A stretch of DNA of 15,065 nucleotides, from positions 1 to 15,065 of the forward strand of contig JAQGKJ010000269.1 of the NCBI GenBank assembly GCA_028290165.1. Direction: 5' to 3'. Of the stretch, positions 8,051-14,746 are shown in pieces. Made by a program: the position numbers and the translations under genes. The notes under the pieces were generated by a model. It had not been told where the DNA came from. It worked only from the letters and a program-made list of their open reading frames with translations, and made no database searches. Source of the DNA: Bradyrhizobium sp. (GTDB lineage Bacteria > Pseudomonadota > Alphaproteobacteria > Rhizobiales > Xanthobacteraceae). The first letter of the stretch is position 1. The number at the start of each line of letters is the position of its first letter.

Positions 8051-11000
8051 ATGGATGCCGCGAACCGCTTGCGGATATCGCTCGACGATAAATATACCGC
8101 CGACCAGGGCCGTATTTACCTGACTGGCGTGCAGGCTCTGGTCCGTCTGCCGATGGTTCAAAGGCGCGCCGATCGGGCGGCGGGCCTGAATACCTCGGGC
8201 TTTGTGTCGGGCTCTCGCGGTTCGCCGCTTGGGACCTACGATCGGGAACTATGGGCAGCGAAGCAGCACCTTGATCGGGAAAACATTGTCTTTCAGCCTG
8301 GTCTGAACGAGGATTTGGCCGCGACCAGCGTATGGGGAAGCCAGCAGGTCGGATTGTCGCCGGGGGCAACCTGCGACGGTGTGTTTGCCGTCTGGTACGC
8401 CAAAAGTCCCGGCGTCGATCGCTCGGGCGACGTCCTCAAACATGCCAATGCGGCGGGCACCGCACCGCTCGGCGGAGTCCTCGCGATTGCCGGTGACGAC
8501 CACGCCTGCAAGTCCGCAAGCCTGCCGTCGCAGTCGGACTATGCATTTCTCGACGCGTCGATTCCCGTGCTGCATCCAGCCGACATCGCCGAGGTTCTGC
8601 GTTTCGGCATGATCGGTTGGGCGATGTCGCGCGCCAGCGGACTTTGGGTCGGCATGAAGGCACTGGCCGACACCATGGATTCGTCCGCGGCGGTTGACCT
8701 CGCAAGCGTGACACCGCAGATCATCAGACCCAAGGATGGGCCGACCGACGTAATGATAAGATGGCCCGACAGCCCGCTGGAACAGGAGCGCCGCCTGTTC
8801 GACGTCCGCCTTCCGGCCGCAATCACCTTTGGCCGTGCCAACGGCTTGAACCGCGTCGTATCGGATCCAGGCGTCGGCCGCCGGCGATTGATGATCCTGG
8901 CCATCGGCAAGTCGCGCCTCGATGTCGTTCAGGCGCTGGCGATGCTGGGCATCGGTCGCGAGACCATGGATGAATTTGGAATTGGATTCTGTGCGATCGG
9001 CATGCCATGGCCGCTCGACCCGGACTTTATTCGCGATCACTGCGCTGGCGCGGCTGAAGTTCTGGTGATCGAGGAGAAGCGGCCGCTGGTCGAGGACCAG
9101 GTGGCCCGTATTCTCTTTACGATCGACGCAAGCCGGAGGCCGATGTTGGCGGGCAAGGTCGACGAGCGCGGTAAAGCGCTGCTGTCGCCGCGCGCCGCCT
9201 TTACCGCCGATCATCTGGCCGGGGTGATCGGAGAGCGGCTGGCAGGGTTGGGGTTGGCCGATAAAATAACGCCGCGCCTCGCCGCGCTCGCCAGTATGGC
9301 GCGAGAGACAGAACCTGCTCTCGCCACGCGGCTGCCCTATTTCTGCTCGGGATGCCCCCATAACCGCTCGACGGTCGTGCCCGATGGCAGCCGGGCGCTT
9401 GCGGGAATCGGTTGCCACTACATGGCGCAGTGGATGGACCGGGCCACAACGACGTTCACCCAGATGGGCGGCGAAGGCGCAAGCTGGATCGGGCAGGCGC
9501 CGTTCACCAGCACCAAGCACGTCTTCGTCAATCTCGGTGACGGCACCTACGCCCACTCCGGACTGCTCGCGATTCGGGCGGCCATCGCGGCCGGCGTCAC
9601 GATAACCTACAAGATCCTTTACAATGACGCCGTGGCCATGACCGGCGGCCAGACCGCGGAAGGCGGGTTCAGCGTCGCACAGATCGCGCGTCAGCTTGCC
9701 GCCGAAGGCGTCGGCCAGATTCGTATCGTCGCCGAGGATCCCGGGCGCCATCGTGGCGAGGACATGCCGCCGGGCGTGTCGATCGACCCGCGCGACCGGC
9801 TTGAATCGGTGCAACGCGCGTTGCGCGAGACGAAAGGCGTCTCGGTCCTGATCTATGATCAGGTGTGTGCCGCGGAAAAGCGCCGTCGCCGCAAACGCGG
9901 TCAATTGGCCGATGCCGGCAAGCGCATCGTCATCAATGCGGCGGTCTGTGAAGGGTGCGGCGATTGCGGCCGGCAGTCGAACTGCCTGTCCATCGTTCCG
10001 CTCGAAACCGAATTCGGTCGCAAGCGATCGGTCGATCAGACAACCTGCAATCAGGATGCGACGTGCGTCGAAGGTTTCTGCCCGAGTTTTGTTACGGTCG
10101 AGGGCGGCATTGCCAGGAAACCGGCAGCCGATGGCGCGCAGCCTCCGCTGGTCGATGCGCCGGCGCTGGATCTCGCGCGTTCGGCCCATCTGGTGGTGGG
10201 CGGGATCGGCGGTACGGGTATCGTCACGATCGGGGCGATCCTCGGTATGGCGGCGCATCTGGATGGCCGGGGCGTATCGGTGATGGATCAGATTGGTCTT
10301 GCCCAGAAGGGCGGCGAGGTCACCACCCATATCCGCATTGCGGCGAGCCCCGACGCGCTCGGTCCGGTACGTTTCGCTCCGCGCGAAGCCGATACGCTGA
10401 TTGGCTGCGATCTCGCCGTCGCGTCAAGCCCGGAAGTGCTCTCGCTGCTGGCTGAAGGCGCGGTCGCGATCGTCAATGATCATGTCGTGATGACCGGTGA
10501 GTTCACCTCTCAACCGGATCTCGTGTTTCCCGGCGCCCTGATGAAACGCCGGATCGAAAACTGTTCCGACACGACATTCGCAGATCTCTCGCAGCTCGCA
10601 ACCCGCCTGCTGGGAGATGCGGTCGGCGCCAACATGATGGCGCTCGGCATGGCCTGGCAGAAGGGACGTGTCCCGGTGACCGAAGAGTCCATCCTGCGCG
10701 CGATCGAATTGAACGGTGTCGCGATTGCGATGAACAAAGGGGCTTTTGCCTGGGGACGCGCGATCGGCAACGATCCTGACGCGATCGTTGCGCGAATGCC
10801 GCCTCGCGCCGCGATTGCAACGACCCTTGAAGGTATCGTTGAAATTCGTGCGGCCGAACTCACCCGCTACCAGAACGAGGGGTTGGCGCGACGTTTCCGG
10901 GCGCTGGTCGCAAAGACGGCGGATGCTGAAAATAGCGCTCTTCCAGGCTCGACGGAGCTTGCCGAAACTGTTGCTCGTGCTTTTTACAAGCTGCTTGCCT

Positions 11001-11500
11001 ACAAGGACGAGTATGAGGTAGCGCGGCTCCATGTGGAAACCGGTTTTCTTGCCCGGCTCGCCGGGGAGTTCGATGGCGGCACGGTCGCCTTCCATTTGGC
11101 GCCGCCGCTGCTTGCAAGACGCGATCCTGTCACCGGCCATCCGCGAAAGATGCGCTTGGGGCGTTGGGTCATCCCGGTTTTCAGGCTTCTTGCCCGGCTA
11201 AAATTCCTGCGCGGAACCTGGGCAGACCCGTTCGGACACACTGCCGAACGGAAACTGGAACGGCGAATGGTGGACGAGTACGAGACACTGCTCCTATCGC
11301 GGGTTATTCCCGACCTCACCGCGGAGAATCACGCGCTGGCAGTCGAAATCGCCCGCCTGCCCCTCTCGATCAGAGGCTTCGGTCATGTGAAGGCAGCCGC
11401 CGAAAGGGATGCCTCAACTCGCCTGACAAACTTCCTAAGTCGATGGACGGGCGACGGGCGTGTAGCTGTAGCCCGCGTTGACGCATCAGGCGTTCTTTAA
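8051..11500 (+). CDS. Fused indolepyruvate ferredoxin oxidoreductase-type 2-oxoacid oxidoreductase
   Basis: This 1149-residue fusion should oxidatively decarboxylate a 2-oxo acid to the acyl-CoA using thiamine diphosphate and iron-sulfur centres. A pyrimidine-binding domain lies N-terminally (GSRGSPLGTYD near 55). FCSGCPHNRS begins at 431. The ThDP motif is GDG 496-498 with Asn525. A cluster motif has Cys633, 636, 639 and 645, followed by Cys666, 672 and 677. The gamma-type domain starts HLVVGGIGGTG (713-723). A C-terminal DUF6537-like region contains YKDEYEVARLH (near 983). This order matches the single-chain IOR proteins of proteobacteria. ATG 8051 has GAGGA 7 bases upstream; the in-frame ATG at 8045 has a spacing of only 1. 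Aryl- or branched-chain pyruvates are likely substrates. No ferredoxin gene adjoins it. Confidence 0.92.
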   Translation: MDAANRLRISLDDKYTADQGRIYLTGVQALVRLPMVQRRADRAAGLNTSGFVSGSRGSPLGTYDRELWAAKQHLDRENIVFQPGLNEDLAATSVWGSQQVGLSPGATCDGVFAVWYAKSPGVDRSGDVLKHANAAGTAPLGGVLAIAGDDHACKSASLPSQSDYAFLDASIPVLHPADIAEVLRFGMIGWAMSRASGLWVGMKALADTMDSSAAVDLASVTPQIIRPKDGPTDVMIRWPDSPLEQERRLFDVRLPAAITFGRANGLNRVVSDPGVGRRRLMILAIGKSRLDVVQALAMLGIGRETMDEFGIGFCAIGMPWPLDPDFIRDHCAGAAEVLVIEEKRPLVEDQVARILFTIDASRRPMLAGKVDERGKALLSPRAAFTADHLAGVIGERLAGLGLADKITPRLAALASMARETEPALATRLPYFCSGCPHNRSTVVPDGSRALAGIGCHYMAQWMDRATTTFTQMGGEGASWIGQAPFTSTKHVFVNLGDGTYAHSGLLAIRAAIAAGVTITYKILYNDAVAMTGGQTAEGGFSVAQIARQLAAEGVGQIRIVAEDPGRHRGEDMPPGVSIDPRDRLESVQRALRETKGVSVLIYDQVCAAEKRRRRKRGQLADAGKRIVINAAVCEGCGDCGRQSNCLSIVPLETEFGRKRSVDQTTCNQDATCVEGFCPSFVTVEGGIARKPAADGAQPPLVDAPALDLARSAHLVVGGIGGTGIVTIGAILGMAAHLDGRGVSVMDQIGLAQKGGEVTTHIRIAASPDALGPVRFAPREADTLIGCDLAVASSPEVLSLLAEGAVAIVNDHVVMTGEFTSQPDLVFPGALMKRRIENCSDTTFADLSQLATRLLGDAVGANMMALGMAWQKGRVPVTEESILRAIELNGVAIAMNKGAFAWGRAIGNDPDAIVARMPPRAAIATTLEGIVEIRAAELTRYQNEGLARRFRALVAKTADAENSALPGSTELAETVARAFYKLLAYKDEYEVARLHVETGFLARLAGEFDGGTVAFHLAPPLLARRDPVTGHPRKMRLGRWVIPVFRLLARLKFLRGTWADPFGHTAERKLERRMVDEYETLLLSRVIPDLTAENHALAVEIARLPLSIRGFGHVKAAAERDASTRLTNFLSRWTGDGRVAVARVDASGVL

Positions 11501-12762
11501 CAGGCGCCCGAAAAATCTTCGGCGTCGCGCGTCAGGACCGTGGAAGCGACAATACGGCCGCCGACCATGACTTGCCGTCGCAGGGCGCCGCCGGCGACGA
11601 GATTCTCAACGGACGCAGCGTCGGCGATCAGAAGATCGGCTTGAGCCCCTTCGCGGATACCCCAGTCCGATCCGAGCCCCATCAGACCGGCAGGCACGGT
11701 GCTCACCATGTCGAACGCCTTGCGCAGATCGTTGAGGCCGAGTTGTCCGGCAAGCACCGTCCAACGCGCGATCTCAAGCAGATCCCCCGATCCGGTCGGG
11801 ACGAACGGATCCTGGATGTTGTCCGATGCGGCGGCGACCGCGACGCCGGCGTCCATCAGCTCCTTCACCCGTGTCAGTCCACGCGGGGCAAGCCGCGGGG
11901 CATCGCGGCCCTGCAGAAACAGATTGGCGGCGGGCAGGGTGACCACGCCGATGCCTGCATCCCGAAGTGAGTCGATGATGCGCGCAGCTTCGCCGGGTGG
12001 CAGCGCGCTCAAGGCGGAACTATGGCTGGCAACCACCCGCCCGCTCATCCCATAGGCGCGCGTCATTGCAACGAGGCCGTCGAACAGGACCCGCGCCTCG
12101 TCGAGGTGTTCGTCAATATGCATGTCGAGCGGCAGACCGCTCCGGTCGGCCGTCTCGAACAGCAGCTTCATGAACTCGGTCGGGCGGTCCGAAAACGCCG
12201 GAACGCCTCCAATGACATCGACGCCGAGCGACACGGCACCGCGCAGCCACTCCCTGCTTTCGGCGAACATCGAGGTAGCGCCCGACGTGACATGCGCGAC
12301 GAGCTGGATCCGCATGAGATCGGCCGATCGTTCACGGACGGCGACCATCGCTTCGATACCGCGCAACTCCGATTGCGGATCGATATTGGTGTGGCTGCGG
12401 ATCGCAACCGTGCCGTGAGCACCGCAGGTCTCGATCGTTCGCAGCGCACGCTCGATGATCTGGTCTTGCGTGATGCTGGGAGCCAGGACTTGATAGGCTT
12501 TGGAGGCACCGGAAAGCGTGCCGGATGGATTGGAGACGAGCGCGCGCGTCCGGGATTTGTCGAGGTGCTGGTGCATGTCGATCAGTCCCGGCACCACGAG
12601 CTGTCCGCCGAGTTCCCGGATTTCTGCGCCATCCGTGACCGGCAGGGCCGCGCCGATCGCTTCGATCCGGCCGCTGATGCCGATTTTGATGTCCATGGGT
12701 TCAGCGCTGTTGGCGCCAAAACGCAGGACGCGCCCGCCACGGAGGATCAAATCACGGCGCAT
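11497..12762 (-). CDS. Amidohydrolase, cytosine-deaminase-like (CodA family)
   Basis: This 421-residue metal-dependent hydrolase resembles E. coli CodA along its length. The likely metal and catalytic residues are His64 and His66 (DMHQHLD), His215 and Glu218 (DMHIDEH), His247 (ASHSSA) and Asp314 (AASDNIQDPF). From memory these match CodA His61, His63, His214, Glu217, His246 and Asp313. The CodA glutamine that holds the pyrimidine (Gln156, in AFPQEG) aligns with Thr159 (AHVTSG), and CodA Asp314 aligns with Asn315. Cytosine itself is therefore an unlikely substrate; another N-heterocycle or cyclic amide is more plausible. Minus-strand GAAAGAGA lies upstream of the start. It follows the GntR gene by 74 bases and its stop overlaps the stop of the convergent oxidoreductase. 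Confidence 0.85.
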   Translation of the reverse strand: MRRDLILRGGRVLRFGANSAEPMDIKIGISGRIEAIGAALPVTDGAEIRELGGQLVVPGLIDMHQHLDKSRTRALVSNPSGTLSGASKAYQVLAPSITQDQIIERALRTIETCGAHGTVAIRSHTNIDPQSELRGIEAMVAVRERSADLMRIQLVAHVTSGATSMFAESREWLRGAVSLGVDVIGGVPAFSDRPTEFMKLLFETADRSGLPLDMHIDEHLDEARVLFDGLVAMTRAYGMSGRVVASHSSALSALPPGEAARIIDSLRDAGIGVVTLPAANLFLQGRDAPRLAPRGLTRVKELMDAGVAVAAASDNIQDPFVPTGSGDLLEIARWTVLAGQLGLNDLRKAFDMVSTVPAGLMGLGSDWGIREGAQADLLIADAASVENLVAGGALRRQVMVGGRIVASTVLTRDAEDFSGAC

Positions 12763-12792
12763 GTACGGTCTCTTTCACTCAGGAGTTTTTGG

Positions 12793-12810
12793 GGAACACC
12801 CCAGTGTTCC
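12793..12810. repeat. Perfect 7-bp inverted repeat with 4-base loop between gntR and the amidohydrolase
   Basis: GGAACAC-CCCA-GTGTTCC is a perfect palindromic stem in the 74-base gap between the two minus-strand genes. Read in their direction it is followed by CCAAAAACTCC rather than a run of U, so it is not a classical intrinsic terminator. It could be an mRNA hairpin that affects processing or relative expression, or a protein-binding palindrome. Function is unknown. Confidence 0.5.
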
Positions 12811-12836
12811 AGGCCTTGCTCGTCAAGCCGTATCGG

Positions 12837-13580
12837 TCAACCGGCGGCGACAGCTTCATCCGGTTCATTGTCTCTGCCGCGTTCGGTCAAGGATTTGATC
12901 AACGACGCCTTCACGCCTGCGACGTGCTCGCGCATCAGCATCTCCGCCCGCCACGGTTCTCGGGCGATGATGGCCTCATAAATCCGCTGATGGTCGTCGT
13001 GACGGCGGCGAAGGTCGCGATGTTCGAAAGCAACGATGTTGCGGCTCGACGATATCGGTACGTGGTGGCAAATCCGGATCATTTCGGCGAGCATGCGGTT
13101 GCGGGCGGCTGCGAGCAGGGTATCGTGGAAATCGCCATTGATGTCGCGATAGAGCGTGAGGTCGCCGGGTTCGAACGAGCCGCGGTCGAGCAATCTGTCG
13201 CCGGCCGAAAGACTGCGCACAATCACGGCGTTCTCTTCCGTGCTGAGGCCGCGCTCTGCGGCGAAGCGGGCTGCGAGGCCTTCCAGCGCGGCGCGGATAT
13301 CGTAGGCATCGACGATCGCGTTGAGCGGAAACTCGCGTACCGTGAAACCGCGGTTGGGCGCGTAATCCAAAAGCCCTTCACCTGCCAGCGCCTGCAGCGC
13401 GGCGCGGACCGGCGTGCGCGACACGGCGAGCGTCTTGCTGAGCCTGACTTCGTTGAGCCGCTCGCCCGCGCCGATCGAGCCGCCGAGAATGGCCTCCCGG
13501 ATCTGGTCCATCACCGAGAGCGCGCGATTGCCCGCGCGCAATTCGATTACAGGCTGTGAGAGGGCGGATGGATCGGACAT
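12837..13580 (-). CDS. GntR-family transcriptional regulator, FadR/FCD subgroup
   Basis: This 247-residue DNA-binding regulator has an N-terminal winged helix-turn-helix (about 20-83), with LSKTLAVSRTPVRAALQAL as the recognition region and LLDYAPNRGFTVREF as the wing. A C-terminal all-helical FCD ligand domain follows. Its probable metal or ligand residues are Asn148 and His152 (NGDFH), His197 (HDDHQRI) and His219 (REHV). FCD regulators usually repress and are relieved by a pathway acid. I chose the ATG at 13580-13578 (MSDPSAL) because the longer ATG at 13640 would run through the palindrome at 13602-13615 and add about 20 residues not expected in the family. Ribosome-binding-site support is weak either way. 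It is divergent from the deacetylase-family gene and upstream of the amidohydrolase, so it probably controls both and itself. Confidence 0.9.
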   Translation of the reverse strand: MSDPSALSQPVIELRAGNRALSVMDQIREAILGGSIGAGERLNEVRLSKTLAVSRTPVRAALQALAGEGLLDYAPNRGFTVREFPLNAIVDAYDIRAALEGLAARFAAERGLSTEENAVIVRSLSAGDRLLDRGSFEPGDLTLYRDINGDFHDTLLAAARNRMLAEMIRICHHVPISSSRNIVAFEHRDLRRRHDDHQRIYEAIIAREPWRAEMLMREHVAGVKASLIKSLTERGRDNEPDEAVAAG

Positions 13581-13601
13581 CAGAATAGATCTCGCGACGA
13601 T

Positions 13602-13615
13602 AAGTGAATACACTT
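13602..13615. promoter_or_regulatory. Candidate GntR operator AAGTG-AATA-CACTT
   Basis: This perfect 5-bp inverted repeat with a 4-base spacer lies 22 bases upstream of the regulator start. It runs directly into TTGTACTACGG (13614-13624), which keeps five of six fixed bases of the loose FadR-subgroup consensus TNGTNNNACNA. The position suits autoregulation of gntR. The assignment rests on symmetry and location only. Confidence 0.4.
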
Positions 13616-13686
13616 GTACTACGGCCGGTCTCAAGTCCATCGCGTTAACCGGGACATATCCATACCATTATTGCCTAAATTGTCCG

Positions 13687-13701
13687 GCCTAATATCTAGG
13701 C
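13687..13701. promoter_or_regulatory. Candidate operator GCCTA-ATATC-TAGGC
   Basis: This perfect 5-bp inverted repeat with a 5-base spacer lies near the middle of the divergent intergenic region. The left half GCCTAA is repeated directly at 13673-13678, 14 bases upstream. It could be an operator for the GntR protein or for another regulator. No footprint-like consensus can be assigned. Confidence 0.35.
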
Positions 13702-13843
13702 GTGCACGGAAATGATATGCAAAGTCGAAAGTGTATGTAATTTCGTTTGACTCGCCCGTTCGTTCCGGCGGACCATGCGGCTCCGCGCCAGCCCCAGATC
13801 GAATAACTGCTCAGAATTCCCACCCGACCAAAGAGTACCCTCC

Positions 13844-14746
13844 ATGACCGGCCCTTTACTTCCGCGCGACCGCTGCGACTATTCCGCCATCGTTGACCGT
13901 CCGGCGATGAAACTACCGGACGGCGCGCGCATCGTGATCTGGACCATCGTCAATCTGGAAGTCTGGGACATCGGCAAGCCGATGGCCCGTCAGGTGCTTC
14001 CGGCGCCCACGGGCGTTCCGCTGCTGCCCGACGTGCCGAACTGGAGCTGGCACGAATACGGCATGCGCGTTGGGGTGTGGCGGTTTTTCGATCTCTACAA
14101 GAAACTCGGCATTGCGCCGACACTTTCCATCAATGCGCGCGTCTGCGAGGACTATCCGCGTGTTGCGCAGCAGGCGAGGGATGCCGGGTGGGAATTCATG
14201 GGCCATGCCTATGAGCAGGGGCCCATCCACAAGGAGCCGGACCAGAAGGCAATGATCGAGCGCGCGATGGGCGTAATCGAGAAATTTACCGGCAAGCGCC
14301 CGGTGGGCTGGCTCGGACCCGGCTTGACGCAAACGCTCGAGACCCCCGAATATCTCGCCGAAGCCGGCGTCAAATATATCGGCGATTGGGTCTATGACGA
14401 TGAGCCGACGACGATCCGCACCGCCAAGGGGCCGTTGGTGACGCTGCCTTACACCGTCGAACTGAACGACATCCCGATGATGCTGGTGCAGCATCACGAG
14501 AGCGACCACATGTTGAAGCGAGCCATCGACAGCTTCGACCGGCTCTATGAGGAAAGCAAAGTTCGGCCGAAAATTCTTTCGCTTGCGGTCCATCCCTACA
14601 TTAGCGGCCAGCCCTTCCGCATCAAATATCTGGAAGCGATCTACGACTACATCCGCAAGTTCGACGGCGTCCTGCACCGGAACGGGGAACAGATCCTCAA
14701 TTGGTACAACGGACAAATGGCCGGGCAGGCGAGGTCGAAGACGTGA
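13844..14746 (+). CDS. Polysaccharide deacetylase superfamily hydrolase, PuuE (allantoinase)-like
   Basis: This 300-residue cytoplasmic protein has no signal peptide. It shares the layout of PuuE-type allantoinases and related NodB-fold enzymes: WSWHEYGMRVGVWRFFDL (68-85), SINARVCEDYP (96-105), GWEFMGHAYEQGP (115-127), GWLGPGLTQT (155-164) and SLAVHPYISGQPFR (246-259). The usual NodB metal set looks broken. The region of the TFDD motif reads TIVNLEVWD, and the HxxxH pair is H121-AYE-Q125. My recollection is that PuuE allantoinase also works without the canonical metal site. A C-N hydrolase on a small molecule is therefore likelier than a cell-wall deacetylase. ATG 13844 was chosen over the in-frame 13775 because conservation starts near it; AAGAG lies about 9 bases upstream. 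Its stop overlaps the next start (GTGA). Confidence 0.8.
   Translation: MTGPLLPRDRCDYSAIVDRPAMKLPDGARIVIWTIVNLEVWDIGKPMARQVLPAPTGVPLLPDVPNWSWHEYGMRVGVWRFFDLYKKLGIAPTLSINARVCEDYPRVAQQARDAGWEFMGHAYEQGPIHKEPDQKAMIERAMGVIEKFTGKRPVGWLGPGLTQTLETPEYLAEAGVKYIGDWVYDDEPTTIRTAKGPLVTLPYTVELNDIPMMLVQHHESDHMLKRAIDSFDRLYEESKVRPKILSLAVHPYISGQPFRIKYLEAIYDYIRKFDGVLHRNGEQILNWYNGQMAGQARSKT

Larger units (their letters stand above)
13581..13843. other. Divergent intergenic region between gntR and the deacetylase-family gene
   Basis: These 263 bases separate two divergent starts and are noticeably richer in A+T than the flanking genes, as expected for a promoter region. They hold palindromes at 13602-13615 and 13687-13701, and a looser CGAAA-N10-TTTCG repeat at 13726-13745. 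A TTGACT (13747-13752) could be a -35 box toward the + strand, but no convincing -10 follows. I see no RNA gene or small open frame with a credible ribosome-binding site. Confidence 0.6.

Noticed and set aside
8249..10330. 693-codon open frame on the minus strand
   Set aside because: It lies wholly opposite the fused oxidoreductase, whose motifs are clear. Its composition (Arg, His and Asp rich) is that of a high-G+C antisense shadow, with no recognisable domain.
11455..11475. CGGGC-N11-GCCCG as a terminator of the long + unit
   Set aside because: The stem is only 5 bp with an 11-base loop, inside the coding end, and no U-run follows.
11508..11522. CCGAA-AAATC-TTCGG hairpin at the convergent junction
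   Set aside because: The stem is a short 5 bp inside the amidohydrolase coding sequence, with no U-run on either strand.
12793..12810. Intrinsic terminator after gntR
   Set aside because: The stem is good, but in the direction of transcription it is followed by A residues, not U, so it is listed as an inverted repeat instead.
12022..12981. 319-codon plus-strand open frame
   Set aside because: It covers the opposite strand of the amidohydrolase, the intergenic gap and the end of gntR. The minus-strand genes have full families and motifs; this one has none.
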